Source of the DNA: Omnitrophica bacterium GWA2_41_15
GTDB lineage: Bacteria > Omnitrophota > Gorgyraeia > Gygaellales > UBA12090
DNA: 41,406 nt
NCBI GenBank assembly: GCA_919901925.1
Contig: CAKKQA010000067.1
Span: 1,212 to 42,617, forward strand
Direction: 5' to 3'
Part shown: positions 30,916 through 41,406 of the stretch, one piece after another
Layout: each line of letters starts with the position of its first letter
How positions within the stretch are numbered: the first letter of the stretch is position 1
Notes under the pieces: generated by a model
What the model was told of the DNA's origin: nothing
Seen by the model: the letters and a program-made list of their open reading frames with translations, nothing else
The model's database searches: none
Translations under genes and position numbers: made by a program

Positions 30916-33900
30916 TTAAGATTCAGCCTTCTCCTGCTTATCTTTCGCTTTTGCTCTTGCTTCTTTTGCCGCTACCGCGTCATTGTGCGTTTTTAGCCCT
31001 GTGCCCGCGGGAATCAAATGTCCGACGATAACATTCTCTTTCAAACCGTAAAGGTCGTCTTTCTTGCCCGCGGCCGCGGCTTCAGTTAAAACGCGCGTTG
31101 TTTCCTGGAAACTTGCCGCTGAAATGAAACTGTCGGTTGTTAACGACGCCTTGGTAATACCTAATAAAACAGGCGCGGCTGAAGCGGGTTTTCCGCTCTT
31201 TTTCATAACCCTGGCATTTTCCGCGTGGAACTTCCACTTATCAACGTGTTCGCCGGATAAAAAGTCTGTGGCGCCGGAATCTTCAATACGCACCTTTTTT
31301 AACATCTGCCTGATTATAAGCTCGATGTGCTTATCGTTTATATTAACGCCCTGCAGGCGATAGACTTCCTGTACTTCGTTAACCAGATATTCCTGCAGGA
31401 CTTTATCGCCGCATACGCGTAAGATATCCTGTAAGACTACCGGCCCGTCGGTAAGCTGCTGGCCCGCGGTAACCCGGTCGCCTTTGTAAACGTTAGGATG
31501 CTTACCATGAGGTATTCCGTATTCGCGCCTCATTCCTGTCGGGCTTCTGACCACAATTACTCTCTGGCCTTTTTTTGTTTCGCTAAATTCGATAAACCCG
31601 TCTATTTCGCTGATGATTGCCGGATCTTTAGGCCTGCGCGCCTCAAACAATTCCGCGACCCTTGGCAAGCCGCCTGTGATATCGCGGGTTTTGCCGGAAA
31701 CGCGGGGTATCTTTGCCAGGAGGGCGCCGGCATTAATATGCTGGCCGTCTTTAACCATTATATGCGCGCCTATTGGCAAAGGATAAATACCAGACACTTC
31801 TTTTTGCGGGTCTAATACGACGATCTGAGGATGAAAATCTGTTTTATGGTCAATTACGACGCGCTCTCTGACTCCGGTTACAGAATTTAACTCTTCCCTG
31901 ATGGTTACATTTTCCTTCAAGTCTTCCAGCTTTATCTCGCCTTTTACTTCGACGAGAATCGGAGTTGTATAGGGATCCCAACGAATAAACACAACGCCTT
32001 TATTCACTTCGTGCGAATCAGCAATATTAATGAAAGAACCCTGTGGAACGGTATAACGCTCAAGCTCTCTTCCTTGCTCGTCGTTAATGCTGATCGCGCC
32101 ATTTCTATTTAAGACTACATACTCTTTGTCTTTTTCAACAGTGCGAAGGTTATGATATTTGAGGACACCTTTATTCTTTGACTTAATGGAAGACTGCTCG
32201 ACAATACGCGAGGCAGTGCCTCCGATATGGAACGTCCTCATTGTCAACTGCGTGCCCGGCTCTCCGATACTCTGCGCCGCGATAATCCCTACTGCTTCGC
32301 CTGACGCGACAAGCTTACCGCTGGCAAGGTTCCTGCCATAGCATTTAGAGCAGACACCCCGCGGCGACTCACAAGTCAAAACGCTGCGTATACGGATTTT
32401 CTCAATACCGAGGCGCTCTATCATATCAGCTTTTTCTTCTATAATTTCAGTGCCTGCCTCAACGACAATTTCATCGGTTATAATATCAACCACGTTATCA
32501 AGGGCAACCCTGCCGACGATCCTGTCTTTAAGAGAAACAACGACCTCGTCGCCTTCGATAATCGCCGCGATAGTGATCCCGTTTAACGTGCCGCAATCAG
32601 GCTCGTTAACGATAACTTCTTGAGCTATATCAACAAGCCTGCGGGTAAGGTAACCCGCGTCGGCTGTCTTTAAAGCCGTATCTGCCAAACCTTTTCTGGC
32701 GCCGTGGGTTGAAATAAAATATTCCAAAACCGTTAACCCTTCGCGGAAATTCGCGGTAATCGGGTTTTCAATGATCTCGCCTGAAGGCTTGGCCATAAGG
32801 CCGCGCATACCGGCAAGCTGCCTTATCTGAAGGCGCGAGCCTCTAGCGCCTGAATCTGCCATCATAAATATAGGATTGAACGAATCCATCTGCTTAAAAA
32901 GCGAATCCGACACCCTATCTGTTGTATGCGTCCAGATGTCGATGACTTTATTGTATCTTTCGCCGTTGGTTATAATACCTTTACGGTATTGATCCTCTAC
33001 CTTCGATACTTCCTGCATAGACTCTTTTAAAATATCCTGTTTATCTTTCGGTATCTTCAAATCGTCGATAGCAATAGACATCCCGCTATAAGTGGCATAC
33101 TCAAAGCCCAAAGACTTAAGCCTGTCTAAGAGCCTAATAGTTTCCGCGTGGCCAAACCTTTTATAACAATTAGCAACCACCGAGCCGATTCTCGATTTAT
33201 TCATTTCGTAATTTACAAAACCAAAACCTTTGGGCAGACTATCGTTAAAAATAGCCCTGCCTGCCGAGGTTTCAATAATCTGTTTGGTTTCGACTAACTG
33301 CGCCTGCTCAAGGTCAAACACTGACTCTACCCTTAGTTTGATTTTTGCGTGCAGTTCAATCGCCTTGTCGTTATAAGCCGTAATAACTTCCGTGGGATCT
33401 GAAAAAATCTTGCCTTCGCCTTTAGCGTGAAGTTTTTCTTTGGTCAGAAAATAACAGCCTAAAACTATATCTTGCGTAGGCGTGACTATCGGCCTGCCGT
33501 CTGCCGGAGAAAAAACATTATTTGTTGAAAGTATCAGCTCTCTGGTTTCCTTCTGAGCTTCCAAAGACAATGGCACATGGACTGCCATCTGGTCGCCGTC
33601 AAAGTCGGCGTTAAACGCTGTACAGACTAAAGGATGTATTTTAATAGCTTTCCCTTCGATAAGAATCGGCTGAAATGCCTGAATACTCAAGCGGTGCAAA
33701 GTCGGAGCGCGGTTAAGCATTACCGGATGATCTTTAATAACTTCATCCAATATATCCCATACCTCAATCTTTGACCTCTCAACCATTCTCTTGGCGCCGC
33801 GGATGGTATGGACAAAGCCTTTCTCGCGCAGTTTCTTGATAATAAACGGCTCAAAAAGTTCCAGGGCCATCTGCTTGGGAAGGCCGCACTGATCCATCTT

Positions 33901-34956
33901 TAAATCCGGGCCGACGACAATAACCGAACGGCCGGAATAATCAACGCGCTTTCCTAAAAGGTTCTGGCGGAAACGGCCTTGCTTGCCCTTTAACATATCC
34001 GACAAAGACTTTAAGGGCCTATTGTTCGCTCCCATTACCGGCCTGCCGTGCCTGCCGTTATCCAATAGCGCGTCTACCGCTTCCTGAAGCATCCTTTTTT
34101 CATTACGGATAATTATTTCAGGAGCGCTCAATTCCATTAATTTTCTTAAACGGTTGTTACGGTTAATTACCCTTCTGTATAAGTCGTTTAAATCCGAAGT
34201 GGCAAACCTCCCGCCGTCAAGAGGGACCAACGGCCTTAAATCCGGAGGAATAACCGGCACTACCTCCAATATCATCCATTCAGGACGGTTACCGGAATTC
34301 TTTATATCATCAACCAACTTTAAAATCTTCAGATTTTTGCGGGCGGTAGGGGTTTCCTTGTCGCCTTCCAAATCTTTACGCATTCTTTTGCAAAGCGCGC
34401 CTAAATCCAATTCTTTCAAAAGATCCCTAATCGCCTCGGCCCCAATTTTAGCTTTGAAGTTCGAACCGTATTTCTCTAGGCATTCCTGATATTTATCTTC
34501 GCTAAGAAGCTCTTTTTTCTTCAAAGGCGTACCCATGGGATCAAGGACAATATATTCTTCGTAATAAATAATCTTCTCTAATTCCCTGATACCCAAGTCA
34601 AGCATCGCTGAAAGGCGGCTAGGCACAGTCTTAAAGAACCATATGTGAGTTACCGGTGCGGCTAACTCAATATGGCCCATACGCTCACGCCGGACCGATG
34701 ACCTGTCAATAGTAACCCCGCAGCGGTCGCATGTTACTCCCTTAAATTTGATGCCTTTGTACTTTCCGCAGTTGCATTCCCAATCTTTTACAGGGCCGAA
34801 TATCTTTTCGCAGAATAGCCCGCCCTTTTCCGGTTTCAGCGTCCGGTAATTAATGGTCTCCGCCTTTTTAACTTCTCCCTTTGACCAGGAATGGATTATC
34901 TGCGGCGAGGCAATCTTTATGACTATTGAATCAAAACTAACTGTTTCATCTGTCAT
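30916..34956 (-). CDS. rpoC: DNA-directed RNA polymerase beta' subunit
   Basis: Catalytic subunit of RNA polymerase, 1346 aa from ATG 34956 ([10 protein letters not shown]). A start ten codons earlier lies in a repeat array and would encode array sequence (TLNPHDGEH), while the chosen start has GGGG six bases upstream. The first zinc site uses Cys61, Cys63, Cys76 and Cys79. The active-site motif NADFDGDQM is at about 449-457, and a second zinc site has [11 protein letters not shown]. The C-terminal region ([16 protein letters not shown]) is normal. Confidence 0.97.
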   Translation of the reverse strand: MTDETVSFDSIVIKIASPQIIHSWSKGEVKKAETINYRTLKPEKGGLFCEKIFGPVKDWECNCGKYKGIKFKGVTCDRCGVTIDRSSVRRERMGHIELAAPVTHIWFFKTVPSRLSAMLDLGIRELEKIIYYEEYIVLDPMGTPLKKKELLSEDKYQECLEKYGSNFKAKIGAEAIRDLLKELDLGALCKRMRKDLEGDKETPTARKNLKILKLVDDIKNSGNRPEWMILEVVPVIPPDLRPLVPLDGGRFATSDLNDLYRRVINRNNRLRKLMELSAPEIIIRNEKRMLQEAVDALLDNGRHGRPVMGANNRPLKSLSDMLKGKQGRFRQNLLGKRVDYSGRSVIVVGPDLKMDQCGLPKQMALELFEPFIIKKLREKGFVHTIRGAKRMVERSKIEVWDILDEVIKDHPVMLNRAPTLHRLSIQAFQPILIEGKAIKIHPLVCTAFNADFDGDQMAVHVPLSLEAQKETRELILSTNNVFSPADGRPIVTPTQDIVLGCYFLTKEKLHAKGEGKIFSDPTEVITAYNDKAIELHAKIKLRVESVFDLEQAQLVETKQIIETSAGRAIFNDSLPKGFGFVNYEMNKSRIGSVVANCYKRFGHAETIRLLDRLKSLGFEYATYSGMSIAIDDLKIPKDKQDILKESMQEVSKVEDQYRKGIITNGERYNKVIDIWTHTTDRVSDSLFKQMDSFNPIFMMADSGARGSRLQIRQLAGMRGLMAKPSGEIIENPITANFREGLTVLEYFISTHGARKGLADTALKTADAGYLTRRLVDIAQEVIVNEPDCGTLNGITIAAIIEGDEVVVSLKDRIVGRVALDNVVDIITDEIVVEAGTEIIEEKADMIERLGIEKIRIRSVLTCESPRGVCSKCYGRNLASGKLVASGEAVGIIAAQSIGEPGTQLTMRTFHIGGTASRIVEQSSIKSKNKGVLKYHNLRTVEKDKEYVVLNRNGAISINDEQGRELERYTVPQGSFINIADSHEVNKGVVFIRWDPYTTPILVEVKGEIKLEDLKENVTIREELNSVTGVRERVVIDHKTDFHPQIVVLDPQKEVSGIYPLPIGAHIMVKDGQHINAGALLAKIPRVSGKTRDITGGLPRVAELFEARRPKDPAIISEIDGFIEFSETKKGQRVIVVRSPTGMRREYGIPHGKHPNVYKGDRVTAGQQLTDGPVVLQDILRVCGDKVLQEYLVNEVQEVYRLQGVNINDKHIELIIRQMLKKVRIEDSGATDFLSGEHVDKWKFHAENARVMKKSGKPASAAPVLLGITKASLTTDSFISAASFQETTRVLTEAAAAGKKDDLYGLKENVIVGHLIPAGTGLKTHNDAVAAKEARAKAKDKQEKAES

Positions 34957-34971
34957 ATGTTCCCCATCATG

Positions 34972-35121
34972 AGGGTTAAGGGTCAAGGGTTAAGTGATAA
35001 GGAAAAACAAAAAAAGTAAAATGTTTTTAAATTGTTTTTTTAGCTTCTTATCTTTTGCTTTTACTTACCACTTAACCCTTACCGCTTAACCCTACTTTTA
35101 ACCCCTTTACCCTTAACCCTT
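34972..35121. repeat. Heptamer inverted array (rpoB/rpoC gap)
   Basis: Left arm GGGTTAA, GGGTCAA, GGGTTAA, GTGATAA, GGAAAAA. After an AT-rich core the right arm has CTTACCA, CTTAACC, CTTACCG, CTTAACC, CTACTTTTAACCCC, TTTACCC, TTAACCC. It occupies the whole rpoB to rpoC spacer, which is normally short. It shares the GGGTTAAGTGATAAGGAAAA block with 25832-25982. Confidence 0.9.
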
Positions 35122-38100
35122 CTATTTGTCTACTTGGGTCCTAATGTCAAGGCACAAGCCTTGAAGTTCTTTCAACAAAACATTAAACGACTCCGGAATG
35201 CCGGCCTGAAGCCTTTGCTCGCCTTTTACTATAGCTTCATATATGCGGGTGCGGCCGACCACGTCGTCGGATTTTACGGTCAACATTTCCTGCAAAGTAT
35301 ACACGGCGCCATATGCCTCAAGCGCCCAGACTTCCATTTCTCCGAACCTCTGGCCGCCGAATTGGGCCTTGCCGCCTAATGGCTGCTGGGTTACCAAAGA
35401 ATACGGGCCAATCGAACGGGCGTGAATCTTTTCATCAACCATGTGGCTTAATTTCATAACATAGATGAAACCAACCGTTGTCTCTTGTTCGAAAGGATCT
35501 CCGGTATATCCATCATACAACTGGATTTTACCTTCAAGCGGAAGCCCTGCTTCTTTTAGCATTTCTTTCACTTCATGCTCGCTAGCCCCATCAAAAACCG
35601 GCGATGAAATATTCAATCCTAAGGCCTTTGCCGCCCAGCCAAGGTGTGTTTCCAAAATCTGGCCGACGTTCATACGCGAAGGCACACCCAAAGGATTAAG
35701 CACAATATCCACTGGCGTGCCGTCTGCTAAATAGGGCATATCTTCGGCGGGAAGTATCCTGGCGATAACGCCTTTGTTTCCATGGCGGCCGGCTAACTTA
35801 TCGCCCACCGCGATTTTTCTTTTAGTGGCGACATAAACCACGACCCGTTTTAAAACTCCGGGCTGAAGCTCATCTCCGCGCCTGATTTTTTCGATTTCCT
35901 GTTCCTGCTCGGATAAAAGCGCCTTGATCTGCTCTTCGTAAGATTCAGACAAGCTTCTCGCCTCTTCATTGGAACCGATATCCGAACGCTCTAATTTATT
36001 CTTGTCAATACCGAGCAGTTTACCTAAACGGATTATTTTCTCTTCTTCGATAAATTCTACTTCTTGTTTATAATAAGCTTTAATTTCGCGTACTTTGGCC
36101 AACTCCAGGTTTTTTTCTTCTTTGGATTTACGGCCTCTGTCTTTACGCTGGAATATATGCACGTCAATGACTACGCCATCGACTCCGGGAGAAGCGACTA
36201 AAGACGTATCGCGCACATCACCTGCTTTTTCTCCGAATATCGCCCGCAAAAGGCGCTCCTCCGGAGAAAGCTCTGATTCGGTTTTCGGGGTTACTTTACC
36301 GACTAAAATATCGCCGGGGTGGACCTCCGCTCCGATACGGACTATACCATCCTGGTCTAGGTCCTTCAATGCCTCTTCGGAAACATTTGGGATATCGCGG
36401 GTGATTTCCTCATTGCCTAATCTTGTCTCTGTTGCCTCGATATGAAACTCTTCGACATGTATTGACGTAAAAGTATCTTCTTTCACAGCCTTTTCAGACA
36501 TAAGAATAGCGTCTTCAAAATTATATCCGCGCCAAGGCATAAACGCGCACAAAAGATTTTTTCCTAATGCTAAATCGCCGTCTTTGGTAGCCATACCGTC
36601 GGCAATCACATCTCCGGCTTCAACCTTATCCCCTAATTTTACTAAAGGCCTTTGATTAACGCAGGTATCCGCGTTTGAACGGACAAATTTCTTAATCTTA
36701 TAAATATTCTTGCCGATGGTAACGCTTGAAGCATCGACAGCGTTTACCTTGCCGGATTCTTTAGCAACGATAACAGCGCCCGAGTCTCTGGCAACTTTAG
36801 CTTCTATTTCTGTCCCTACTAACGGCGCTTCGGTAATCATAAGCGGCACTGCCTGCCTCTGCATGTTTGAACCCATCAGGGCGCGGTTCGCGTCGTCATG
36901 TTCAAGGAAAGGTATCAGGGCGGCCGCGACCGAAACCAACTGCTTCGGCGAAACATCCATATATTCGACTTTTTTCGGCGGGACTCTCGGAAAATCTCCT
37001 TTAAACCTGCAGAGGACTTCTTTTTCTTTGAATGTGCCATCATCTTCAAGCGTAGCGTTTGCCTGGGCGATGATTTTATTTTCATCCACGTCGGCAGTCA
37101 GGTATTCAACCTTACGCGTAACTTTGCCGTCTTCAACTTTTCTATACGGAGTTTCCAAAAGCCCTAATTCATTAACCCTGGCATAAGTGCTTAACGAAGC
37201 AATCAAACCGATATTCGGGCCTTCAGGAGTTTCTATGGGGCAGACCCTGCCGTAATGTGAATTATGGATATCGCGCACTTCAAACCCGGCTCTTTCGCGG
37301 GATAAACCGCCCGGGCCTAAAGCGGAAAGGCGGCGTTTGTGGGTCATTTCCGCTAACGGGTTGACTTGATCCATAAATTGTGATAACTGCGAACGGGCAA
37401 AGAAATCTTTGATCTGGCTGGAGAGAAGTTTTGAATTGATCAGATGGTGCAGGCTTAAGGTGCTAAATTCAGACATTACAGATAAACGCTCCCTAATCGA
37501 ACGCTCCACCCTTGCCAAGCCGATGCGCACCTGATTCTGGACTAGTTCGCCTACGGTTTTAACACGGCGGTTGCCTAAATGGTCAATGTCGTCAATCTGG
37601 CCTATGCCTTCTTTTAATTTAATTAAATATTCCATTGACTTAATAACCGTCTGGACATCAAGTATCCTTTTATCTAAAGGAATATTCAATCCTAATTTGC
37701 GGTTTAGAATAAACCTTCCGACTTGCGCGAGGTCATACCTGCGCGGGTCAAAAAACAATCTATAAAATAATGTTTCCGCCGCTTCAGGGACAACCGGTTC
37801 GGTTGGCCGCATCCTGCGGTAGAAATCTGACAAGGCTTCTTCTTTTGTTTTAGTGGGGTCTTTCTTTAAGGTATTGATAATTTGCTGCGGCTGGCCTTCA
37901 AAAGCGTTGAGTATATCTTCATCTGAAACATATCCCATAATCCTTAATATCTGGGTCGCCGGGAAATTGCGTTTGCGGTCTACATAGGCAAGGATAACTT
38001 CAGAAACATCATATTTAAACTCAAGCCACGCCCCGCGGTATGGGATTATACGGGCGTAAAACATCTTCTTGCCGGTATGATGCAGCTCTTCTTCAAAAGA

Positions 38101-38526
38101 AATACCCGGGGAACGCTGTAACTGGCTGACCACAACCCTTTCATCGCCGTTAATAATAAAAGTTCCGGTTTCGGTCATCAACGGAATTTCGCCGAAATAT
38201 GCTTCCTGCTCTTTAGTCTCATTAGGGCTTACTAACCTAAACCTGACCTTTAATGGCGAAGCATAACTCATTGAGCGCCTGATACATTCAGGGACATCAT
38301 ATTTTGGCTTACCCAGAGAATAGCTTAAGAAATCCAACCGTACCTGCCGGTCAAAACTCTCAATCGGAAACATCTCTGTGAATGTTTCTTGAAGGCCAAG
38401 ATTTTTGCGCTCGTCAGATGTCATATCCACCTGTAAGAATTCTTCGTAGGATAATCTCTGAATATCCAAAAGATCAGGCATCTTGTAGACTTCTTTAAGC
38501 TTGGAAAAACTTTTACGTTTTAACAT
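35122..38526 (-). CDS. rpoB: DNA-directed RNA polymerase beta subunit
   Basis: The beta subunit forms half of the polymerase cleft and the rifampicin pocket. At 1134 aa it is a short form without the large lineage insertions of E. coli RpoB (1342 aa). The rifampicin cluster reads [23 protein letters not shown] at 379-401, quoted here in outline. Asp386, His396 and Ser401 match wild-type Asp516, His526 and Ser531, so target-based resistance is not indicated. The C-terminal [21 protein letters not shown] is conserved. A ribosome binding site (AGGAAGG) precedes the ATG. Confidence 0.98.
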   Translation of the reverse strand: MLKRKSFSKLKEVYKMPDLLDIQRLSYEEFLQVDMTSDERKNLGLQETFTEMFPIESFDRQVRLDFLSYSLGKPKYDVPECIRRSMSYASPLKVRFRLVSPNETKEQEAYFGEIPLMTETGTFIINGDERVVVSQLQRSPGISFEEELHHTGKKMFYARIIPYRGAWLEFKYDVSEVILAYVDRKRNFPATQILRIMGYVSDEDILNAFEGQPQQIINTLKKDPTKTKEEALSDFYRRMRPTEPVVPEAAETLFYRLFFDPRRYDLAQVGRFILNRKLGLNIPLDKRILDVQTVIKSMEYLIKLKEGIGQIDDIDHLGNRRVKTVGELVQNQVRIGLARVERSIRERLSVMSEFSTLSLHHLINSKLLSSQIKDFFARSQLSQFMDQVNPLAEMTHKRRLSALGPGGLSRERAGFEVRDIHNSHYGRVCPIETPEGPNIGLIASLSTYARVNELGLLETPYRKVEDGKVTRKVEYLTADVDENKIIAQANATLEDDGTFKEKEVLCRFKGDFPRVPPKKVEYMDVSPKQLVSVAAALIPFLEHDDANRALMGSNMQRQAVPLMITEAPLVGTEIEAKVARDSGAVIVAKESGKVNAVDASSVTIGKNIYKIKKFVRSNADTCVNQRPLVKLGDKVEAGDVIADGMATKDGDLALGKNLLCAFMPWRGYNFEDAILMSEKAVKEDTFTSIHVEEFHIEATETRLGNEEITRDIPNVSEEALKDLDQDGIVRIGAEVHPGDILVGKVTPKTESELSPEERLLRAIFGEKAGDVRDTSLVASPGVDGVVIDVHIFQRKDRGRKSKEEKNLELAKVREIKAYYKQEVEFIEEEKIIRLGKLLGIDKNKLERSDIGSNEEARSLSESYEEQIKALLSEQEQEIEKIRRGDELQPGVLKRVVVYVATKRKIAVGDKLAGRHGNKGVIARILPAEDMPYLADGTPVDIVLNPLGVPSRMNVGQILETHLGWAAKALGLNISSPVFDGASEHEVKEMLKEAGLPLEGKIQLYDGYTGDPFEQETTVGFIYVMKLSHMVDEKIHARSIGPYSLVTQQPLGGKAQFGGQRFGEMEVWALEAYGAVYTLQEMLTVKSDDVVGRTRIYEAIVKGEQRLQAGIPESFNVLLKELQGLCLDIRTQVDK

Positions 38527-38550
38527 ACGCCTTCCTATATATATTATACT

Positions 38551-38919
38551 TTATTTCAATTCTACGGTGGCTCCGGCCGCTACGAGCTTTTTCTTTATCT
38601 CTTCAGCTTCTTCTTTTGGAACGTTTTCTTTTATCGGCTTAGGCGCGCCATCAACCAAGTCCTTCGCTTCTTTTAGGCCAAGGTTAGTTATCGTGCGGAC
38701 TTCCTTGATAACCGAGATTTTATTCGCTCCGGCTGAAGTTAAAACTACCGTAAACACAGTTTTTTCTTCTGCCGGCGCGGCAGCGCCCGCGGCTGGTGCA
38801 GCCGCTACAGCAACCTGTCCGGAAACTCCGAACTTGTCCTGAAGCTCTTTCACCAAATCTGCCAATTCCAACACTGTCATGCCTTCTATCGCTTTAATTA
38901 CATCTTCTTTTACCGCCAT
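38551..38919 (-). CDS. rplL: 50S ribosomal protein L7/L12
   Basis: The stalk protein that recruits translation GTPases, 122 aa. It has an N-terminal dimerisation helix region ([15 protein letters not shown]), an Ala/Pro-rich hinge (about 39-52), and a C-terminal domain with [12 protein letters not shown] and [21 protein letters not shown] strong ribosome binding site (AAGGAGG) fits the high expression L7/L12 needs. Confidence 0.98.
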   Translation of the reverse strand: MAVKEDVIKAIEGMTVLELADLVKELQDKFGVSGQVAVAAAPAAGAAAPAEEKTVFTVVLTSAGANKISVIKEVRTITNLGLKEAKDLVDGAPKPIKENVPKEEAEEIKKKLVAAGATVELK

Positions 38920-38931
38920 GTTATTTCCTCC

Positions 38932-39474
38932 TTAACTTTTTTTATCTTTTATCTGATTTAACACGATCACTAATTTATTCAAAGCCCCTTGCAGAGTAAA
39001 TACCAAGCCGGCAAGGGGAGATTTTATCGACATAACTACCTGCGCGCGCAATTCATCTTTAGAAGGAAGGGCAGCGATAGACTCGATATCTTTTTTCTCT
39101 AAAATGCGATTGCCGAAAAACGCGCCATTCAGGGAAAGGGCGGGATTTTCTTTAGCGAATTTAACCAGGGATTTAGAAATCGCGCTGATATCTTCGCAAG
39201 AAAATATAACTGCCGTCGGGCCTTTAACAAACTGGCTTACGCCTTCGATGTTGGATGATTTTAACGCCCTGTTTATAAGCGTATTTTTAGTAACAAAAAC
39301 CCTGCTTTTAACCAGCCTTAAGCTATTCCTTAAAGAAGTCATCTGGACGCTGGATAAGCCGGAATACTGGGCCATAAAAATGATATCCGAAGATTTCATA
39401 TCCTGCTTTAATTTCTCTTCTGTCGTGGCGCGAAAGAACCTTCCAATGTTATCTTGAGACTTTTCTTTTTTCAT
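38932..39474 (-). CDS. rplJ: 50S ribosomal protein L10
   Basis: L10 anchors L7/L12 dimers to the large subunit. I place the start at ATG 39474, which overlaps the rplA TGA stop as ATGA and gives 180 aa (MKKEKSQDNIG). A start five codons earlier would lie within rplA. Family features are FMAQYSGLSSVQMTSLRNSL and the C-terminal helix that binds L12. rplL follows 12 bp later. Confidence 0.95.
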   Translation of the reverse strand: MKKEKSQDNIGRFFRATTEEKLKQDMKSSDIIFMAQYSGLSSVQMTSLRNSLRLVKSRVFVTKNTLINRALKSSNIEGVSQFVKGPTAVIFSCEDISAISKSLVKFAKENPALSLNGAFFGNRILEKKDIESIAALPSKDELRAQVVMSIKSPLAGLVFTLQGALNKLVIVLNQIKDKKS

Positions 39475-40157
39475 AGCTCTAATGTGCATCCCGGGCTCAT
39501 AGATGCCGATATTGATATTGATTTTATGAAATCGCCTTTTACAGTCGTGGGCCTGGAAGCCTTAATAGCTTCTAATATCTTAGAAGCGTTATCGATTATC
39601 TCGGCCTCGGTAAAGTTTATCTTGCCCACCGGAACTTGTATGCCTCCCTGTTTATCAACTTTAAATTCAATCTTACCGCCTCTGATATCTTTTACTGCTT
39701 GAGCCACGTTATTGGTTACTGTGCCTGTCTTAGGGCTGGGCATAAGCCCGCGCGGCCCTAAAATTTTGCCTAAGCGGCTTAAATCTTTCATCATTTCCGG
39801 AGTAGCTACAGCCGAATCAAAATCCATGAATCCGCCTGCCACTTTCTCAATTAACTCTACTCCTCCTATATAATCCGCGCCTGCCGCTTGGGCTTCCTTC
39901 TCGTGTTCACCTTTACAGAACACCGCGACCCGCACGGTTTTTCCTGTCCCATGAGGCAAAGTAACTGTGCCGCGGACCAACTGGTCTGTTTTCTTAGTAT
40001 CGATATTTAAATGGAAGATTAAATCTACCGTTTGGTTAAACTTTGTAGCCGGCATCTTTTTTAACAGGGCTACTGCTTCTATTAAAGAGTATGCCTTATT
40101 TTTGTCTACGAGTTTTTCAGCTTCCTGAAATCTTTTACCGGCTTGTTTCTTGCGCAT
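39471..40157 (-). CDS. rplA: 50S ribosomal protein L1
   Basis: L1 forms the L1 stalk and releases E-site tRNA; it often represses its own operon. The 228-aa sequence has VRGTVTLPHGTGKTVRVAVF, KLGKILGPRGLMPSPKTGT-like LGKILGPRGLMPSPKTGTV, and the conserved KGDFIKSISISASMSPG end. It lies 3 bp from rplK and overlaps rplJ. Confidence 0.98.
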   Translation of the reverse strand: MRKKQAGKRFQEAEKLVDKNKAYSLIEAVALLKKMPATKFNQTVDLIFHLNIDTKKTDQLVRGTVTLPHGTGKTVRVAVFCKGEHEKEAQAAGADYIGGVELIEKVAGGFMDFDSAVATPEMMKDLSRLGKILGPRGLMPSPKTGTVTNNVAQAVKDIRGGKIEFKVDKQGGIQVPVGKINFTEAEIIDNASKILEAIKASRPTTVKGDFIKSISISASMSPGCTLEL

Positions 40158-40160
40158 TGT

Positions 40161-40589
40161 CTATCCCTCTATCGCGATGCCCATACTGCGGGCTGTACCT
40201 TCGACCATCTTGGCCGCTTTCTGCATGTCTTCGCTGTTTAAATCTTTTAGTTTAAGTTTTACAATCTCCTCAATCTGCTTACGGTTCACCGTGCCTATTT
40301 TCTCCTTACCTGCCTGGCCGGAAGCTTTGGCTAAGTTTGCCGCGCGTTTTAATAATACGGATGTCGGAGGGCTTTTTATAATAAAATCAAATGATTTATC
40401 TTCATAAACGTTTATTACGACAGGGACTATCAATCCTTCCCTGCCTTTAGTCTGTTCGTTAAACTGCTTGCAGAACTGCATGATGTTTACGCCATGCTGG
40501 CCCAATGCCGGGCCTACCGGCGGCGCGGGATTCGCGGCTCCCGCGGAAACATGCAGTTTAATCTGAGCTGTAATTTTCTTCTTTGCCAT
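40161..40589 (-). CDS. rplK: 50S ribosomal protein L11
   Basis: L11 is at the GTPase-associated centre and is needed for stringent-response sensing. The 142-aa sequence has [20 protein letters not shown], the proline-rich hinge, and the C-terminal [14 protein letters not shown] ribosome binding site (GGTGGAG) lies at the end of nusG. Confidence 0.98.
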   Translation of the reverse strand: MAKKKITAQIKLHVSAGAANPAPPVGPALGQHGVNIMQFCKQFNEQTKGREGLIVPVVINVYEDKSFDFIIKSPPTSVLLKRAANLAKASGQAGKEKIGTVNRKQIEEIVKLKLKDLNSEDMQKAAKMVEGTARSMGIAIEG

Positions 40590-40590
40590 T

Positions 40591-41121
40591 TTAAGTCTTC
40601 TCCACCTGCCAATACTCTAATTCTACCGGTGTCATGCGGCCAAAAATAGAAACGTTTACTTTTAGCTTGCCTTTTTCCGGCCTGATCTCTTCGATCGTGC
40701 CGTTAAAATTCAAAAACGGCCCTTCGATAACCCTTACCTGTTCGCCTTTTTCAAAAATTGTTTTTGGGCTCGGGCGGGATTGGGTTTCTTCTGTCTTTTT
40801 TAAAATATTCTCGACATCTATATCCGGCAGTGACGACGGCTGCCTTCCCAAACCGATAAAACCTGTTACCCCGGGCGTGGTTTTGACTAAAAGATACGTG
40901 CGTTCGTTTAATTCCATTTCCAGAAGCAGGTATCCCGGGAAAAACTTTCTCTGTGTAACCCTTTTTTTTCCGCTGCGCACTTCGGATACCTGTTCAGTAG
41001 GTATCATTATCTTGCCCATCGAATCTTTTACAACGCTGGCAGCAATGCGCTTTTCTAAGTTTATTTTAACTTTGTCTTCCAACCCTGTCTGGGTATGTAC
41101 TACGTACCACTTTTTTGTCAT
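40591..41121 (-). CDS. nusG: Transcription termination/antitermination factor NusG
   Basis: NusG binds RNA polymerase and couples it to Rho or to S10 on the ribosome. The 176-aa protein has the NGN domain ([17 protein letters not shown] at the start, [27 protein letters not shown]) and a C-terminal KOW domain ([21 protein letters not shown]). Its start overlaps secE as ATGA. Confidence 0.98.
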   Translation of the reverse strand: MTKKWYVVHTQTGLEDKVKINLEKRIAASVVKDSMGKIMIPTEQVSEVRSGKKRVTQRKFFPGYLLLEMELNERTYLLVKTTPGVTGFIGLGRQPSSLPDIDVENILKKTEETQSRPSPKTIFEKGEQVRVIEGPFLNFNGTIEEIRPEKGKLKVNVSIFGRMTPVELEYWQVEKT

Positions 41122-41303
41122 TTTATTAGAAAGGTCAAGAACTTGGAAAGGCTGAAATCAACAACTCCTATGTAAACTGCCAGTATTGTGGTGATTACAA
41201 TAACCACAAGGGTGGCGCCCATAAGTTCTTGGCGTGTTGACCAGGAAACCTTGCCTAATTCCACTTTTACTTCGGTAAAAAAGCCTTTTATTTTACTAAC
41301 CAT
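41118..41303 (-). CDS. secE: Preprotein translocase subunit SecE
   Basis: SecE clamps SecY in the Sec translocon. From ATG 41303 the protein has 61 aa: the amphipathic helix KIKGFFTEVKVELGKVSWST followed by one membrane helix (about residues 31-50). The frame stays open upstream to a TTG at 41348, nine bases from the tRNA gene, so a start up to 15 codons earlier is possible. The ATG form matches the usual bacterial length. Confidence 0.9.
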   Translation of the reverse strand: MVSKIKGFFTEVKVELGKVSWSTRQELMGATLVVIVITTILAVYIGVVDFSLSKFLTFLIK

Positions 41304-41356
41304 TTTTCTTGCTTTACCCGGGAGAAAACCCACACCCCCTTGATTCAAGTTTCAAG

Positions 41357-41406
41357 CAGGGGCGGAGGGACTTGAACCCCCAGGACGGGATTTGGAGTCT
41401 CGCCGT
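41357..41406 (-). tRNA. trnW: tRNA-Trp (CCA anticodon), 5' part outside the window
   Basis: The last 50 bases on the minus strand form the 3' part of a tRNA. The anticodon loop is CTCCAAA (anticodon CCA), the T arm is GGGGG-TTCAAGT-CCCTC, and the 3' acceptor strand is CGCCCCT with discriminator G, the Trp identity base. The tail continues CTTG, so CCA is not encoded. The anticodon stem CGAGA/TCCCG has one A-C mismatch. Trp tRNA upstream of secE is a common bacterial arrangement. The D arm lies beyond the window. Confidence 0.85.

Noticed and set aside
36710-37186. Long plus-strand open frames opposite rpoB, rpoC, tuf and lpd
   Set aside because: They mirror the codon pattern of conserved minus-strand genes, lack ribosome binding sites and resemble no family.
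37321-37392. Rifampicin-resistance changes in RpoB
   Set aside because: The positions equivalent to Asp516, His526 and Ser531 are wild type; Val388 near them is not a known resistance change to me.

Overview
The window is one almost unbroken minus-strand run of genes. About 37 kb of it is the bacterial translation and transcription superoperon. In transcription order (right to left) it reads: tRNA-Trp (cut by the window end), secE, nusG, rplK, rplA, rplJ, rplL, rpoB, rpoC, rpsL, rpsG, fusA, tuf, rpsJ, rplC, rplD, rplW, rplB, rpsS, rplV, rpsC, rplP, rpmC, rpsQ, rplN, rplX, rplE, rpsN, rpsH, rplF, rplR, rpsE, rplO, secY, adk, map, infA, rpmJ, rpsM, rpsK, rpsD, rpoA, rplQ. So the rif (rpoBC), str, S10, spc and alpha operons are fused into a single block. 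rpmD (L30) is the only usual member of this order that is absent. rpmJ is present at 13144-13257 but is very short.

Downstream of rplQ, on the same strand, lies a metabolic cluster: a class I aminotransferase, a LeuC-type hydro-lyase large subunit, pilT, a LeuD-type small subunit, an isocitrate dehydrogenase, malate dehydrogenase, dihydrolipoyl dehydrogenase, LipB octanoyltransferase, a free-standing lipoyl domain, and a lipoprotein cut by the window start. Together these suggest the citrate to 2-oxoglutarate and malate/oxaloacetate/aspartate node of a partial TCA cycle, with a split aconitase, plus a small lipoylation module.

The organism is a bacterium of moderate GC. A lipoprotein and PilT are compatible with a diderm. 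The ribosomal proteins are zinc-binding (C+) forms (S4, S14, L36, a four-Cys L24), adenylate kinase has a zinc lid, and RpoB is short (1134 aa). The style of intergenic repeats resembles uncultivated lineages such as Omnitrophota or other PVC-like bacteria. That placement is an impression, not a demonstrated assignment.

The unexpected part is between the genes. The gaps of this normally compact operon are filled with self-complementary repeats of several families: (1) octamer arrays, (GTTAGCCA)n - AT-rich core - (TGGCTAAC)n, in eight gaps; (2) heptamer-like arrays, (GGGTTAA)n ... (TTAACCC)n, in three or four gaps; (3) roughly 106-bp palindromic elements ending in GTCATTGCGAGG; (4) GTAGGGG...CCCCTAC hairpins; (5) a 115-bp tandem duplication between adk and map; (6) a nested inverted repeat with TGGGGTCAGGTCC ends. 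The octamer and heptamer arrays supply the stop codons of several upstream genes and end in a TAACTAA-type A-rich leader at the next start codon, in place of a Shine-Dalgarno sequence. These arrays are the best candidate for an undescribed element. Protein-level oddities are a Cys-rich insertion in EF-Tu and a His-rich C-terminal extension on L17.

No gap above about 300 bp lacks a gene. The longest unfilled gaps are 14450-14662 and 25775-25978, both made of repeats.
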